Part shown: piece after piece, positions 38,775 through 47,131 of the stretch
Layout of the letters: each line of letters starts with the position of its first letter
Position numbering within the stretch: position 1 is the first letter of the stretch
Origin: Collinsella sp.
GTDB lineage: Bacteria > Actinomycetota > Coriobacteriia > Coriobacteriales > Coriobacteriaceae
Length of the DNA stretch: 52,406 nucleotides
Reading direction: 5' to 3'
NCBI GenBank assembly: GCA_018382295.1
Contig: JAGZQF010000010.1
Location: 1 to 52,406, forward strand
The notes under the pieces: model-generated
Databases searched by the model: none
Seen by the model: the letters and a program-made list of their open reading frames with translations, nothing else
Told to the model about the DNA's origin: nothing
Translations under genes and position numbers: made by a program

Positions 38775-39953
38775 ATGAACGTTCTGGTCGTCAACGCAGG
38801 ATCTTCGACCCTTAAGTATCAGGTCATCGATACCAAGTCCCACAAGGTGTCCGCAAAGGGCTCCTGCGAGCGCGTTTGCTTTACCGGCGGTACCTTCACC
38901 CACGCTGCCAACGGTTCCAAGAAGGTGACCGAGAACATCGAGTTCCCTGACCACAAGGTCGCCATCGAGGTCGTCCTGAAGGACCTCGAGGCCAACGGCG
39001 TCAAGATCGAGGGCATTGGCCACCGTATCGTTCAGGGCGGTTGGTACTTTGGCGACTCCTCCCTCGTCGACGAGGACGTTCTCGCCAAAATTCGCGAGGT
39101 CGCCCCGCTGGCGCCGCTGCACAACAACCCCGAGGCCAACGTTATCGAGTACTGCCTCGAGCAGTATCCCGACCTGCCCAACGTCACGGTCTACGACACC
39201 GCTTTCCACTTCAACATGCCCGAGGTCGCCAAGACTTACGCCCTGCCCAAGGACGTCTGCGACAAGCTGCACATCCGTAAGTACGGCGCCCACGGCACCA
39301 GCTACCGTTACATCTCCAAGAAGGTCGCCGAGATGACCAACGGCGAGGCCCGCAAGGTCGTCGTGTGCCACATCGGCTCCGGCGCTTCCCTGTGCGCCAT
39401 CGAGGACGGCAGGTGCATGGACACCACCATGGGCTTGACGCCGCTCGACGGCGTCATGATGGGCACCCGCTGCGGCTCCATCGACCCTGCTACCGTGTGC
39501 TACCTGCAGCGCGAAGGCGGCTACACCTTCGACGAGGTCGACGAGATGATGAACAAGAAGTCCGGCCTTTTGGCTGTGACCGGTGGCAAGACCAACGACT
39601 GCCGCAACGTCGAGGAGCTCGCCGCCGCTGGTGACCCCGAGGCTCAGCTCGCCTTCGATATGTTTGTCTACAAGATTGCCGCCAAGGCCGCCGAGATGGC
39701 CACTTCCATGTGCGGCATGGACACCCTGGTCTTCACCGCTGGCATCGGCGAGCACGCTCCGGCTGTCCGCGCCGGCGTGGCCGACCGTCTGGCCTTTATG
39801 GGTGTCAAGATGGACCATGCCCGCAACGCCCTGCGCGGCGACGGCGCGTGGTGCCTGTCCGCCAAGGATTCCAAGGTCAAAATCTTCGTTATCCCCACGG
39901 ATGAGGAGTTCATGATCGCTTCCGACGTCGAGCGCATCGTCAGCGGTAAGTAA
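38775..39953 (+). CDS. ackA1: Acetate kinase paralog 1 with altered active-site residues
   Basis: 392 residues, ASKHA fold, acetyl phosphate plus ADP to acetate plus ATP. N-terminal NAGSSTLKY, Arg84 (GHRIVQGG), Asp141 (YDTAFHFNMP), Arg232 (GTRCGSIDP) and Glu in PTDEEFMIASD are kept. Two near-invariant positions differ: Tyr177 in GTSYRY (normally His, GTSHRY) and Ser202 in HIGSGAS (normally Asn, HLGNGAS). The tandem paralog keeps both. It may have changed kinetics or accept another acyl group. Codon bias suggests high expression. ATG 38775 follows AGGGAG. Confidence 0.9.
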   Translation: MNVLVVNAGSSTLKYQVIDTKSHKVSAKGSCERVCFTGGTFTHAANGSKKVTENIEFPDHKVAIEVVLKDLEANGVKIEGIGHRIVQGGWYFGDSSLVDEDVLAKIREVAPLAPLHNNPEANVIEYCLEQYPDLPNVTVYDTAFHFNMPEVAKTYALPKDVCDKLHIRKYGAHGTSYRYISKKVAEMTNGEARKVVVCHIGSGASLCAIEDGRCMDTTMGLTPLDGVMMGTRCGSIDPATVCYLQREGGYTFDEVDEMMNKKSGLLAVTGGKTNDCRNVEELAAAGDPEAQLAFDMFVYKIAAKAAEMATSMCGMDTLVFTAGIGEHAPAVRAGVADRLAFMGVKMDHARNALRGDGAWCLSAKDSKVKIFVIPTDEEFMIASDVERIVSGK

Positions 39954-40117
39954 TTGATGCAAGGGGAGGGGACTGGATGGCCTTGTGCCGTTCAGCCCCC
40001 TTTTATGCTCTTTGGGCGAAGAGTTTGATAGATATTTATCGAATTCTGATAACTTCTTATTAAGGGTACGGCCGCCTTATAGGTTTGCCGACCGTACTGT
40101 AATCACGAAGGAGTCTC
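39954..40117 (+). promoter_or_regulatory. Inter-ackA region: terminator-like sequence and promoter
   Basis: AAGGGG...CCCCTTTT (about 39961-40003) can form a terminator for ackA1. TTGATA (about 40027-40032), 17 nt, GATAAC is a possible promoter for ackA2, with TTATC...GATAA forming an inverted repeat over the -10. Separate control of the two kinases is therefore likely. Confidence 0.45.
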
Positions 40118-41296
40118 ATGAACGTACTTGTTGTCAACGCCGGCAGCTCGAGCCTTAAATATCAGCTTTTGGATACCGATACCCGCGAGGTTTTCGCCAA
40201 GGGCAACTGCGAGCGTATCGGATCGGAGATGGGCATCTTTGGTCACTCCGAGAACGGTGGCACCAAGCAGACCGAGGAGCTTCCCTTCCCCGATCATCGC
40301 TCTGCTATCGCTCGCGTGCTCGAGGAGCTCGAGAAGACCGACTTTACGATCGATGGCATTGGGCATCGCATCGTTCAGGGCGGTTGGCACTTCGATGATT
40401 CCGCGGTCGTCGACGATGAGGTCATGGCTAAGATCCTTGAGGTGGCCCCGCTCGCCCCGCTGCACAACTACGGCGAGGCCGCGGCAATCGAATACTGCCG
40501 CGAGAAGTATCCGGAGCTGCCCAACGTGGCCGTCTTCGACACCTCGTTCCACATGACCATGCCCGAGGTCGCCTACACCTACGCGCTGCCCAAGGACGTG
40601 TGCGACAAGTACCACGTGCGCAAGTACGGCGCGCACGGTACGAGCCACCGTTACGAGTGGATGATGGCCAAGGAGATCCTGGGTACGCGCTGCCACCGTC
40701 TGCTTTCATGCCATCTGGGCAACGGTGCTTCGCTTGCCGCCATTGAGGACGGCGTGTGCCGCGATACCACGATGGGCCTCACGCCGCTTGACGGTCTGAT
40801 GATGGGTACTCGTTGCGGTTCCATCGACCCGGCCACCGTGTGCTATCTTCAGCGCGAGGGCGGCTACAGTTACCAGGAAGTCGACGACATGATGAACAAG
40901 CAGTCCGGTCTGCTTGCCATCTCGGGCATCTCCAACGATGCCCGTGACATCCGTACGCGCGCCTCCGAGGGCGACGAGCGCTGCCTGCTCGCCTTCGATA
41001 TGTTCGCTTACAAGGCCATGCAGCAGGCCGGTTCCATGATCGCTTCCATGGCGGGCGTGGATACCATCACCTTTACCGCCGGCATCGGCGAGAATGACTG
41101 GTCGATCCGCAAGGCCTTCTGCGACTGCTTTGAGTGGCTGGGCGTGCGCATCGACAACAACAAGAACCGCGAGGCCGTGGGCAACGGCCCGCAGGTCATC
41201 AGCGCCGCCGGCTCTTCCGTCACGGTCATGGTCATCCCCACCGACGAGGAATACATGATCGCCCACGACGTCGAGCGTCTGACCAAGAGCAACTAA
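40118..41296 (+). CDS. ackA2: Acetate kinase paralog 2 (canonical residues)
   Basis: 392 residues that align with ackA1 without gaps over the parts compared. It keeps His177 (GTSHRY) and Asn202 (HLGNGAS), as well as Arg84, Asp141 (FDTSFHMTMP), GTRCGSIDP and PTDEEYMIAHD. This is the likely main ATP-yielding acetate kinase, working with Pta encoded convergently at 41646. ATG 40118 follows AAGGAG. It has its own terminator. Confidence 0.93.
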   Translation: MNVLVVNAGSSSLKYQLLDTDTREVFAKGNCERIGSEMGIFGHSENGGTKQTEELPFPDHRSAIARVLEELEKTDFTIDGIGHRIVQGGWHFDDSAVVDDEVMAKILEVAPLAPLHNYGEAAAIEYCREKYPELPNVAVFDTSFHMTMPEVAYTYALPKDVCDKYHVRKYGAHGTSHRYEWMMAKEILGTRCHRLLSCHLGNGASLAAIEDGVCRDTTMGLTPLDGLMMGTRCGSIDPATVCYLQREGGYSYQEVDDMMNKQSGLLAISGISNDARDIRTRASEGDERCLLAFDMFAYKAMQQAGSMIASMAGVDTITFTAGIGENDWSIRKAFCDCFEWLGVRIDNNKNREAVGNGPQVISAAGSSVTVMVIPTDEEYMIAHDVERLTKSN

Positions 41297-41322
41297 CGCG
41301 CGCATTTGCAAGTAAACGACAG

Positions 41323-41354
41323 GCCTTCAGAGCAACAGCTCCGGAGGCTTTTTT
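41323..41354 (+). terminator. ackA2 terminator
   Basis: An 11-bp stem with one mismatch (41323-41333 / 41338-41348) and a T6 tract. Confidence 0.8.
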
Positions 41355-41503
41355 ACTAGTAGGCGGAAATTCCAGTCCCAAAGTGATCGTCACCAGCAAC
41401 GCCTGCTCTTTCAGCAACGACACCCATTCGTTCAGGATTCTCAGCCCCAGCTCGTAGCCAAGCCGCCGTCCACTCCAGATACCCCGACTGCCACGTGGCG
41501 GCA
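41355..41503. other. Gap between ackA2 and the gamma palindrome
   Basis: About 150 nt with no gene I can support. The minus strand is open and would read RRLGYELGLRILNEW and VSLLKEQALLVTITLG, protein-like in composition, but without a start signal; it might be a decayed gene fragment. Confidence 0.3.
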
Positions 41504-41630
41504 GGGGCCCTACAGGGTAAAGCTCTGAAAACTTTCCGCAGGATGCATGAAACCCCCGCCGCACGAAGTGCGCAGCGGGGGTTTCATGCATGTCCGAGGA
41601 CGTTTTCAGAGCTTTACCCTGTAGGGCCCC
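41504..41630. repeat. Composite palindrome, gamma type
   Basis: Outer arms of 29 bp, perfect (41504-41532 / 41602-41630); inner arms of 17 bp, perfect (41543-41559 / 41575-41591); apical GCAC-gaa-GTGC. The two spacers (TTTCCGCAGG and GTCCGAGGAC) are not complementary along their length. It lies between the convergent ackA2 and pta, 15 nt from the pta stop codon. Confidence 0.88.
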
Positions 41631-41645
41631 GAGGGGATAAGTCCG

Positions 41646-42626
41646 CTACTCAGCCATCTGAGCCTGGACGGCGGTGATGGCCACGACACCCACGATGTCG
41701 TCGGCAGAGCAGCCGCGCGAAAGGTCGTTGACCGGCTTGGCGATGCCCTGCAGGATGGGACCGTAGGCTTCAGCGCCAGCGAAGCGCTGGACCAGCTTGT
41801 AGCCGATGTTGCCGGCCTCGAGGTCGGGGAACACGAGCACGTTGGCCTTACCGGCAACGGAGGAGCCGGGAGCCTTGAGCTGGGCGACGGTGGGGACGAT
41901 AGCGGCGTCGAGCTGCAGATCGCCATCGATGGCGAGCTCGGGAGCCTTCTCCTTGCAGAACTTCACGGCCTCCTGGACCTTCTTGGCGACCTCGCCACCG
42001 GCGGAGCCCATGGTGGAGTAGGAGAGCATAGCCACGTGCGGCTCAACGTTGCCCATAAAGGTGGACCAGGAGTGCGCGGAGGCGATTGCAATCTCGGAGA
42101 GCTCGTCAGAGGACGGGTTGATGTTGAGGCCGCAGTCGGCGAAGATCAGCGTGCCGTCGGTACCGAACTGCGGGGTGTCGGTGCACATCACGAAGAAGGC
42201 CGAGACCAGCTTGGTGCCCGGGGCGGTCTTGAGGATCTGAAGCGCGGGGCGCAGGGTGTCGGCCGTGGAGTGGCAGGCGCCGGAGACCAGGCCGTCGGCG
42301 TCGCCCATCTTGACCATCATGGTGCCAAAGTAGGTGGCGTCCATCACCTGGGCGCGAGCCTGCTCGATGGTGACACCCTTCTTGGCGCGGAGCTCGGCAA
42401 ACTTCTGCGCATACTCCTCGTGCTTCTCGGCGTTGCGCGGGTCGATGACGGTGGCGCCGGGAACGTCGATCTCGTCAGGGTTGCCCAGGATGACGAGCTT
42501 TGCCAGGCCCTCCTCGATGATTTTGTTTGCCGCGACAATGGTACGCGGATCCTCGCCCTCGGGCAGGACGATGGTCTTAAGGTCGGCCTTGGCGGCAGAC
42601 TTCATACGGTTTAGGAAATCGCTCAT
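41646..42626 (-). CDS. pta: Phosphate acetyltransferase
   Basis: 326 residues, the short Pta form without N-terminal regulatory domain. It converts acetyl-CoA plus phosphate to acetyl phosphate, feeding acetate kinase. Typical blocks: IVLPEGEDPRTIVAANKI at the N-terminus, VSGACHSTADTLRPALQI, and near the C-terminus LVFPDLEAGNIGYKLVQRFA with PVNDLSRGCS. ATG 42626 follows AAGGAG. Convergent with ackA1/ackA2, unlike the usual pta-ackA operon. Confidence 0.95.
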   Translation of the reverse strand: MSDFLNRMKSAAKADLKTIVLPEGEDPRTIVAANKIIEEGLAKLVILGNPDEIDVPGATVIDPRNAEKHEEYAQKFAELRAKKGVTIEQARAQVMDATYFGTMMVKMGDADGLVSGACHSTADTLRPALQILKTAPGTKLVSAFFVMCTDTPQFGTDGTLIFADCGLNINPSSDELSEIAIASAHSWSTFMGNVEPHVAMLSYSTMGSAGGEVAKKVQEAVKFCKEKAPELAIDGDLQLDAAIVPTVAQLKAPGSSVAGKANVLVFPDLEAGNIGYKLVQRFAGAEAYGPILQGIAKPVNDLSRGCSADDIVGVVAITAVQAQMAE

Positions 42627-42678
42627 GTTACTCCTTACAAGCGTTTTGCTAAGCTCCAGGCCCTCGGCTGTACACGAA

Positions 42679-42701
42679 TAAACCCGCTGCTAGCGGGTTT
42701 A
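42679..42701 (-). promoter_or_regulatory. Terminator-like hairpin in the pta leader
   Basis: TAAACCCGC / GCGGGTTTA, 9-bp perfect arms with a 5-nt loop, between pta and glf, which are divergent. On the minus strand TTCG follows the TTTA of the stem. No gene needs a terminator here, so attenuation or 5'-end processing of pta mRNA is possible. Upstream, TATAAT-like elements exist on both strands (about 42764-42778). Confidence 0.5.
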
Positions 42702-42858
42702 CCTTTCAATTATGTACGCCGCGGTGCTTGAGCTTTCCTTGTGTGGCAAGCTCATTATAGGACGCATTAGCGCTATAATCGCTCTGATAAATATGTCTCG
42801 ACGTATGTTCGAGAAAAAGCCCAGTTAAAAAGCGTGTGGCTTTTGACAAGGAGTATCG

Positions 42859-44061
42859 ATGCAGATTACCTCAGGCCTGCCTGAAGGCTTTAATGCCGGT
42901 GCGTACGACATGATCGTTGTCGGCGCCGGTTATGCCGGTGCCGTTTGCGCCCGCCGTCTCGCCGAGACCATCGGCTATCGCGTTGCCGTTCTGGAGCGCC
43001 GTAGCCACATTGCGGGTAACGCCTACGACTGCACTGACGAGGCGGGAATCCTGGTCCACGAGTATGGTCCGCACATCTACCATACCTTTAACGAGCGCGT
43101 GCATAACTTCCTGTCGCGCTTTACCAAGTGGACGGACTACCAGCACAAGGTGCTCGCCAACATCAACGGCACCCTTATGCCTGTGCCCTTTAACCATGCG
43201 AGCCTCAAGCTCGCCTTTGGCGATGAGCGCGGCGAGGAGCTGTATCAGAAGCTCGTGGAGACCTTTGGCAAGGATGTCAAGGTGCCCATCATGGAGCTGC
43301 GCAAGAAGAACGACCCGGATCTTGCCGAGGTCGCCGATTACGTCTACGAGAACGTCTTTTTGCATTACACCATGAAGCAGTGGGGCCAGACGCCCGATCA
43401 GATCGACCCCTCGATTACCGGCCGCGTTCCCGTCTTTGTGGGCGATGATGACCGCTACTTCCCGCAGGCTCCCTTCCAGGGCATGCCGCAGGACGGCTAT
43501 ACCGCGCTGTTCGAGCATATGCTCGATCACGATCTGATTGATGTGTTCTGCGACGTGGACGCCCGCGACCTCTTCGAGATCGACGAGACCACCGTCAAGA
43601 TCGACGGCAAGGTCTATGGTGGCGAGATCGTCTACACCGGTCCGCTCGACGAGCTGTTCAACCTCGACCTTGGCGCGCTGCCGTACCGCACGCTCGATAT
43701 GAAGTTCGAGACGCTCGATATGGACCAGTTCCAGCCCGTGGGCACCGTCAACTACACTACGAGCGAGGACTACACGCGTATCACCGAGTTCAAGAACATG
43801 ACCGGCCAGGTCCTGCCCGGCAAGACCACCATCATGAAAGAGTACTCCAAGGCCTATACGCCCGGCTCGGGCGAGACGCCGTACTACGCTATCCTGGAGC
43901 CCGAGAACCGTGAGCTCTACGAGCGCTATCTCGAGCGCGTCCAGAACCTGACGAACTTCCACCCGGTGGGTCGTCTGGCCGAGTATCGTTACTACGATAT
44001 GGACGCCGTGACCAATTCCGCCCTCGATCTTTCGGATGAGATTATCGCCTGCCATGCATAA
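42859..44061 (+). CDS. glf: UDP-galactopyranose mutase
   Basis: 400 residues, flavoenzyme interconverting UDP-Galp and UDP-Galf. FAD-binding VVGAGYAGAVCARRLAE (20-36), HIAGNAYDCTDEAGILVHEYG (50-70), HIYHTFNERVHNFL, and the late NYTTSEDYTRITEFKNMTG and RLAEYRYYDMD are classic Glf. ATG 42859 follows AAGGAG. It overlaps the glycosyltransferase gene by 8 nt, so galactofuranose is probably used in a cell-surface glycan built by that enzyme. Confidence 0.95.
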   Translation: MQITSGLPEGFNAGAYDMIVVGAGYAGAVCARRLAETIGYRVAVLERRSHIAGNAYDCTDEAGILVHEYGPHIYHTFNERVHNFLSRFTKWTDYQHKVLANINGTLMPVPFNHASLKLAFGDERGEELYQKLVETFGKDVKVPIMELRKKNDPDLAEVADYVYENVFLHYTMKQWGQTPDQIDPSITGRVPVFVGDDDRYFPQAPFQGMPQDGYTALFEHMLDHDLIDVFCDVDARDLFEIDETTVKIDGKVYGGEIVYTGPLDELFNLDLGALPYRTLDMKFETLDMDQFQPVGTVNYTTSEDYTRITEFKNMTGQVLPGKTTIMKEYSKAYTPGSGETPYYAILEPENRELYERYLERVQNLTNFHPVGRLAEYRYYDMDAVTNSALDLSDEIIACHA

Positions 44062-45085
44062 AGTCATAACATTCGGTATTCCCTCGTATAACGCCGCCAA
44101 GGACATGGACCATTGCATCACCTCCATCTTGGAGGGGAGCAATTACGCCACCGATATCGAGATTATCGTGGTGGACGACGGCTCCAAGGACGAGACGGCC
44201 GCCAAGGCCGACGAGTGGGAGGCACGTTATCCCGGTATCATCCGCGCGGTACACCAGGAGAACGGCGGCCACGGTATTGCCGTCCTTTCGGGTCTGCGCG
44301 AGGCGCAGGGCACCTACTACAAGGTCGTTGACTCGGACGACTGGCTCGACGGTGCGGCGCTTTCGACCATGCTGTCGATTCTGCGTGGCTTTGAGGAGCG
44401 CGACCAGCGCGTCGACCTGTTTATCTCCAACTACGTGTACGAGAAGGTCTACGAGGGCACGCACACCGCTATTGGCTACAAGTTTGCCCTGCCGCGCAAA
44501 AAGATTTTCACCTGGGATCAGATCGGTCATTTCCGTCTGGACCAGAATCTGCTTATGCACAGTCTGTGCTATCGCACGGACGTGCTGCGCGAGTCCAACC
44601 TGCCTATGCCGCCGCATACCTTCTACGTGGATAACATCTACGCCTACGTGCCGCTGCCGCGCTGCAAGACCATGTACTACGCCGACATCGACCTCTACCG
44701 CTACTTCATTGGCCGCGAGGGGCAGAGCGTCAACGAGGCTACGATGGTCAAGCGTCTGGACCAGCAGTTCCGCGTTACGCGCATCATGATGGAGTCGTTC
44801 CACCTATACAGCGATGTTGAGTCTTCGCGCTTGCGCTCGTACATGATGGGTTACTTCACGATGATGATGGCGATCTGCTCGGTGCTCACCAAGCTTTCCG
44901 AGGAAGAATGCGCGGACGAGCGCCTGAAGACGTTGTGGAATGATCTGAAGGCTTACGACGAGCGCATGTATCGTCGCGCTCGCTACGGCGTGGTCGGCTT
45001 CTTTACCAATCTGCGCGGACGGGCCGGAGACAAAACCACACTCGGCCTATACCATCTTGCCTCAAAGATCTTCAAATTCAACTAG
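44054..45085 (+). CDS. Family 2 glycosyltransferase
   Basis: 343 residues, GT-A fold. The N-terminus is ITFGIPSYNAAKDMDHCI, with IIVVDDGSKDETA (38-50) and the metal-binding region VVDSDDWLDG (91-100). A C-terminal helical part follows, and no membrane segments are obvious. It starts inside the glf stop (ATGCATAA), so the two are translationally coupled and a galactofuranosyltransferase or partner activity is likely, though family 2 is broad. Confidence 0.87.
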   Translation: MHKVITFGIPSYNAAKDMDHCITSILEGSNYATDIEIIVVDDGSKDETAAKADEWEARYPGIIRAVHQENGGHGIAVLSGLREAQGTYYKVVDSDDWLDGAALSTMLSILRGFEERDQRVDLFISNYVYEKVYEGTHTAIGYKFALPRKKIFTWDQIGHFRLDQNLLMHSLCYRTDVLRESNLPMPPHTFYVDNIYAYVPLPRCKTMYYADIDLYRYFIGREGQSVNEATMVKRLDQQFRVTRIMMESFHLYSDVESSRLRSYMMGYFTMMMAICSVLTKLSEEECADERLKTLWNDLKAYDERMYRRARYGVVGFFTNLRGRAGDKTTLGLYHLASKIFKFN

Positions 45086-45109
45086 CACAGAAACGCTCGG
45101 GTAACGGGG

Positions 45110-45214
45110 ACCCCTGGTCCTTAACTTGCTACTTCGAACAGTCCTGCGCAAGACGGAGGCGCCACTGGCGCCTCCTTTGCGTGCGGAACTCGTATCAAGT
45201 TAAGGACCAGGGGT
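45110..45214. repeat. Composite palindrome, beta type, copy A
   Basis: Outer arms are 19 bp and perfect (45110-45128 / 45196-45214). Inside is a hairpin GGAGGCGCC-act-GGCGCCTCC (45155-45175) with CGCAA/TTGCG around it. It is flanked by boxes ACAGTCCTG (about 45138-45146) and GTGCGGAACTCG (45181-45192) that recur in copy B. It starts 25 nt after the glycosyltransferase stop and may also act as its terminator. Confidence 0.87.
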
Positions 45215-45309
45215 TCTCTGCTATGTCCAGCTTAATGTCAGGCTACAGAATTTGAAAATCTTTGACGCGCGGTACACAGGGGCCTGGGCTGAAAAGAAGC
45301 TGGTTGGTA
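45215..45309. other. Spacer between the two beta palindromes
   Basis: 95 nt without a gene, promoter or repeat that I can support. Confidence 0.4.
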
Positions 45310-45434
45310 GGTTGCCCGGTGGGGCTTGGTTATGTTTGTCGCGAGTTCCGCACGAGCCGAAGAGCACTTAATGTGCTCTTCGTGCGAGCCAGGACTGTAG
45401 AGCAGCAAACATAACCAAGCCCCACCGGGCAACC
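45310..45434. repeat. Composite palindrome, beta type, copy B (inverted)
   Basis: Outer arms are 29 bp and perfect (45310-45338 / 45406-45434). The central hairpin is GAAGAGCAC-ttaat-GTGCTCTTC (45359-45381). On the minus strand the boxes ACAGTCCTG and GTGCGGAACTCG appear in the same order and place as in copy A, with different hairpin and outer-arm sequences. It is 12 nt from the P1 peptidase stop codon. Confidence 0.88.
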
Positions 45435-45446
45435 GGACGAGCTAGT

Positions 45447-46448
45447 TTACTTCGCGGCGCCGGGGATGCCGTGGGAGGTTTTGGCGGTTTTGGCTCCGTT
45501 TACGATGGCGGTTTCCAGGGCCCTTACGGCGAGCATGCCCAGTAGGTCTAGGGGTGCGGCGGCGCTAGCCTGGGCACCCAACTTGCCGCTGGCGAGGGTG
45601 TAGATGGTGTCGCCGTCGTTGGTAGTGTGCGTGGGGCGGATGGCGTGTGCATAGGCGTCTGCGGCCATCTGGGAGACCTTGGTGGCCTGGGCTTTGGTGA
45701 GTTCCACGTTGGTGACGATGCAGCTGATGGTGGTGTTGGTGCGGTCGAGCGGCATTTGCATGGAGCCGGCGGCGGCAAAGGCCGCGAGCTCCATGTCGAC
45801 GATCTGGTCGCTATCGGCTGCGGCGCGCATGCCGGCGACCCACTCGCCGGTGAAGGGGTCAACGACGTTGCCGCAGGCGTTGACCGAGACTACGGCACCC
45901 ACCTTGACGGGGCCGAGCGCCACGGCGGCGGCGCCAAGACCTGCCTTCATGCAGGTGGCAGGTCCCATGAGCTTGCCCACCGTGGCACCGGTGCCGGCGC
46001 CTACGTTGCCCTGCTCGAGCGTGGTGGGGGTGTGGTCGAGCGCCTCGCGCACGGCGGCGATGCCGGCCTCGATGTCGGGACGAACCGTGGGGTCGCCGTA
46101 GGCAAGGTCGAAGATGCAGCTGGAGCATACGATGGGCACCTGCGTGGGGCCGACGGGCAGGCCGATGCCGCGGCTCTCGAGCTCGCGGGCAACACCGCTT
46201 GCGGCCTCGAGGCCAAAGGCCGATCCGCCCGAGAGGCAGACGGCGTGGACCTTATCGACGGTGTTCTCGGGGCGCAACAGGTCGGTCTCGCGCGATGCCG
46301 GGGCGCCGCCGCGAACGTCAACGCCGCCGGTGGCGCCTTCGGCTGCCACGATTACGGTGCAACCGGTGCCGGCCTCCTCGTCCGTATAGTTGCCAAAGCA
46401 AAAGCCATCGACATCGCAAACGTCAATGGCCTCAAGCAGTGTATCCAT
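45447..46448 (-). CDS. P1 family (DmpA-type) peptidase
   Basis: 333 residues of the self-cleaving N-terminal nucleophile family that includes DmpA and beta-aminopeptidases. Visible are VHAVCLSGGSAFGLEAA, the glycine-rich GNVGAGTGATVGKL around the autocleavage site, and the late ISCIVTNVELTKAQATKVSQ. No signal peptide. Substrate unknown: L-aminopeptidase/D-esterase-like. ATG 46448 follows AGGAG. Confidence 0.87.
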   Translation of the reverse strand: MDTLLEAIDVCDVDGFCFGNYTDEEAGTGCTVIVAAEGATGGVDVRGGAPASRETDLLRPENTVDKVHAVCLSGGSAFGLEAASGVARELESRGIGLPVGPTQVPIVCSSCIFDLAYGDPTVRPDIEAGIAAVREALDHTPTTLEQGNVGAGTGATVGKLMGPATCMKAGLGAAAVALGPVKVGAVVSVNACGNVVDPFTGEWVAGMRAAADSDQIVDMELAAFAAAGSMQMPLDRTNTTISCIVTNVELTKAQATKVSQMAADAYAHAIRPTHTTNDGDTIYTLASGKLGAQASAAAPLDLLGMLAVRALETAIVNGAKTAKTSHGIPGAAK

Positions 46449-46518
46449 GTTTTACTCCTATCGGTTTTCCGCCGGGCCTTATGCCCGGTCGGGATCCGTA
46501 CGGTACGCCAAAATTGTA

Positions 46519-46541
46519 GGCGCTGGGGGATACCCAGCGCC
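46519..46541 (-). terminator. maf unit terminator
   Basis: GGCGCTGGG / CCCAGCGCC, 9-bp perfect arms with a 5-nt loop, then ACAATTTTGG on the minus strand. A second hairpin CCGGGC/GCCCGG lies nearby (about 46472-46488). Confidence 0.78.
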
Positions 46542-46549
46542 AGATGCAA

Positions 46550-47131
46550 TTACGAGAGTTTTTGAATCGCGCGTGCGACGCGTGCGATGGGTAGACCCAC
46601 CACGTTGTAGAAGTCGCCCGAAATATCGTGCACGAGCATGCGTCCGCCCGTGCCCTGAATACCGTAGGCGCCGGCCTTATCCATGGGCTCACCCGAGGCA
46701 ACGTAGCGCTCGATTTGCTCGTCAGAAAGCTCGTAGAACGTCACGTCCGTCACGTCGACAAACGACAGGCTCTCAGCGGCATGCGGAGCGGCAGTATCGC
46801 CAGCCTTAACGATGCAGACGCCGGTCGCGACCTGGTGCGTGCGGCCCGAAAGCTCGCGGAGCATGGTGCAGGCCTCGTCCTCAGTTGTCGGCTTGCCTAA
46901 AATCTTGCCATCGAAGGTGACGATCGTGTCGGCCGCGACGGTCAGCTCGGTGGGCTCGGCATGCTCGGCGGCGACGGCAGCGGCTTTGGCTCGTGCCAAT
47001 CGCTCGACAAGCGTAAGCGGGGCCTCGCCATCAAAAGGGGTCTCGTCGATATTGGCAGGAATGATGCGAATGTCATAGCCCGCCTCGCGCATCAGCTCGA
47101 TACGGCGCGGCGATTGCGAAGCCAAAATCAT
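46550..47131 (-). CDS. maf: Maf-family nucleoside triphosphate pyrophosphatase
   Basis: 193 residues. Signature ILASQSPRRIELMREAGYD at the N-terminus, AADTIVTFDGKILGKP with the catalytic Asp, and DKAGAYGIQGTGGRML near the C-terminus. Maf proteins hydrolyse dTTP/UTP or modified nucleotides and can influence septation. Its ATG overlaps the stop of the DJ-1-like gene by 4 nt, indicating an operon. Confidence 0.92.
   Translation of the reverse strand: MILASQSPRRIELMREAGYDIRIIPANIDETPFDGEAPLTLVERLARAKAAAVAAEHAEPTELTVAADTIVTFDGKILGKPTTEDEACTMLRELSGRTHQVATGVCIVKAGDTAAPHAAESLSFVDVTDVTFYELSDEQIERYVASGEPMDKAGAYGIQGTGGRMLVHDISGDFYNVVGLPIARVARAIQKLS

Noticed and set aside
41232..41591. A 119-codon minus-strand frame between ackA2 and pta
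   Set aside because: It runs through the gamma palindrome and the ackA2 terminator and overlaps ackA2; no binding site. I keep only the note that its middle might be a gene remnant.
12061..45434. The palindromic repeats as a CRISPR array
   Set aside because: Copies are few, far apart, palindromic with variable arms, and not regularly spaced; no cas genes are present.
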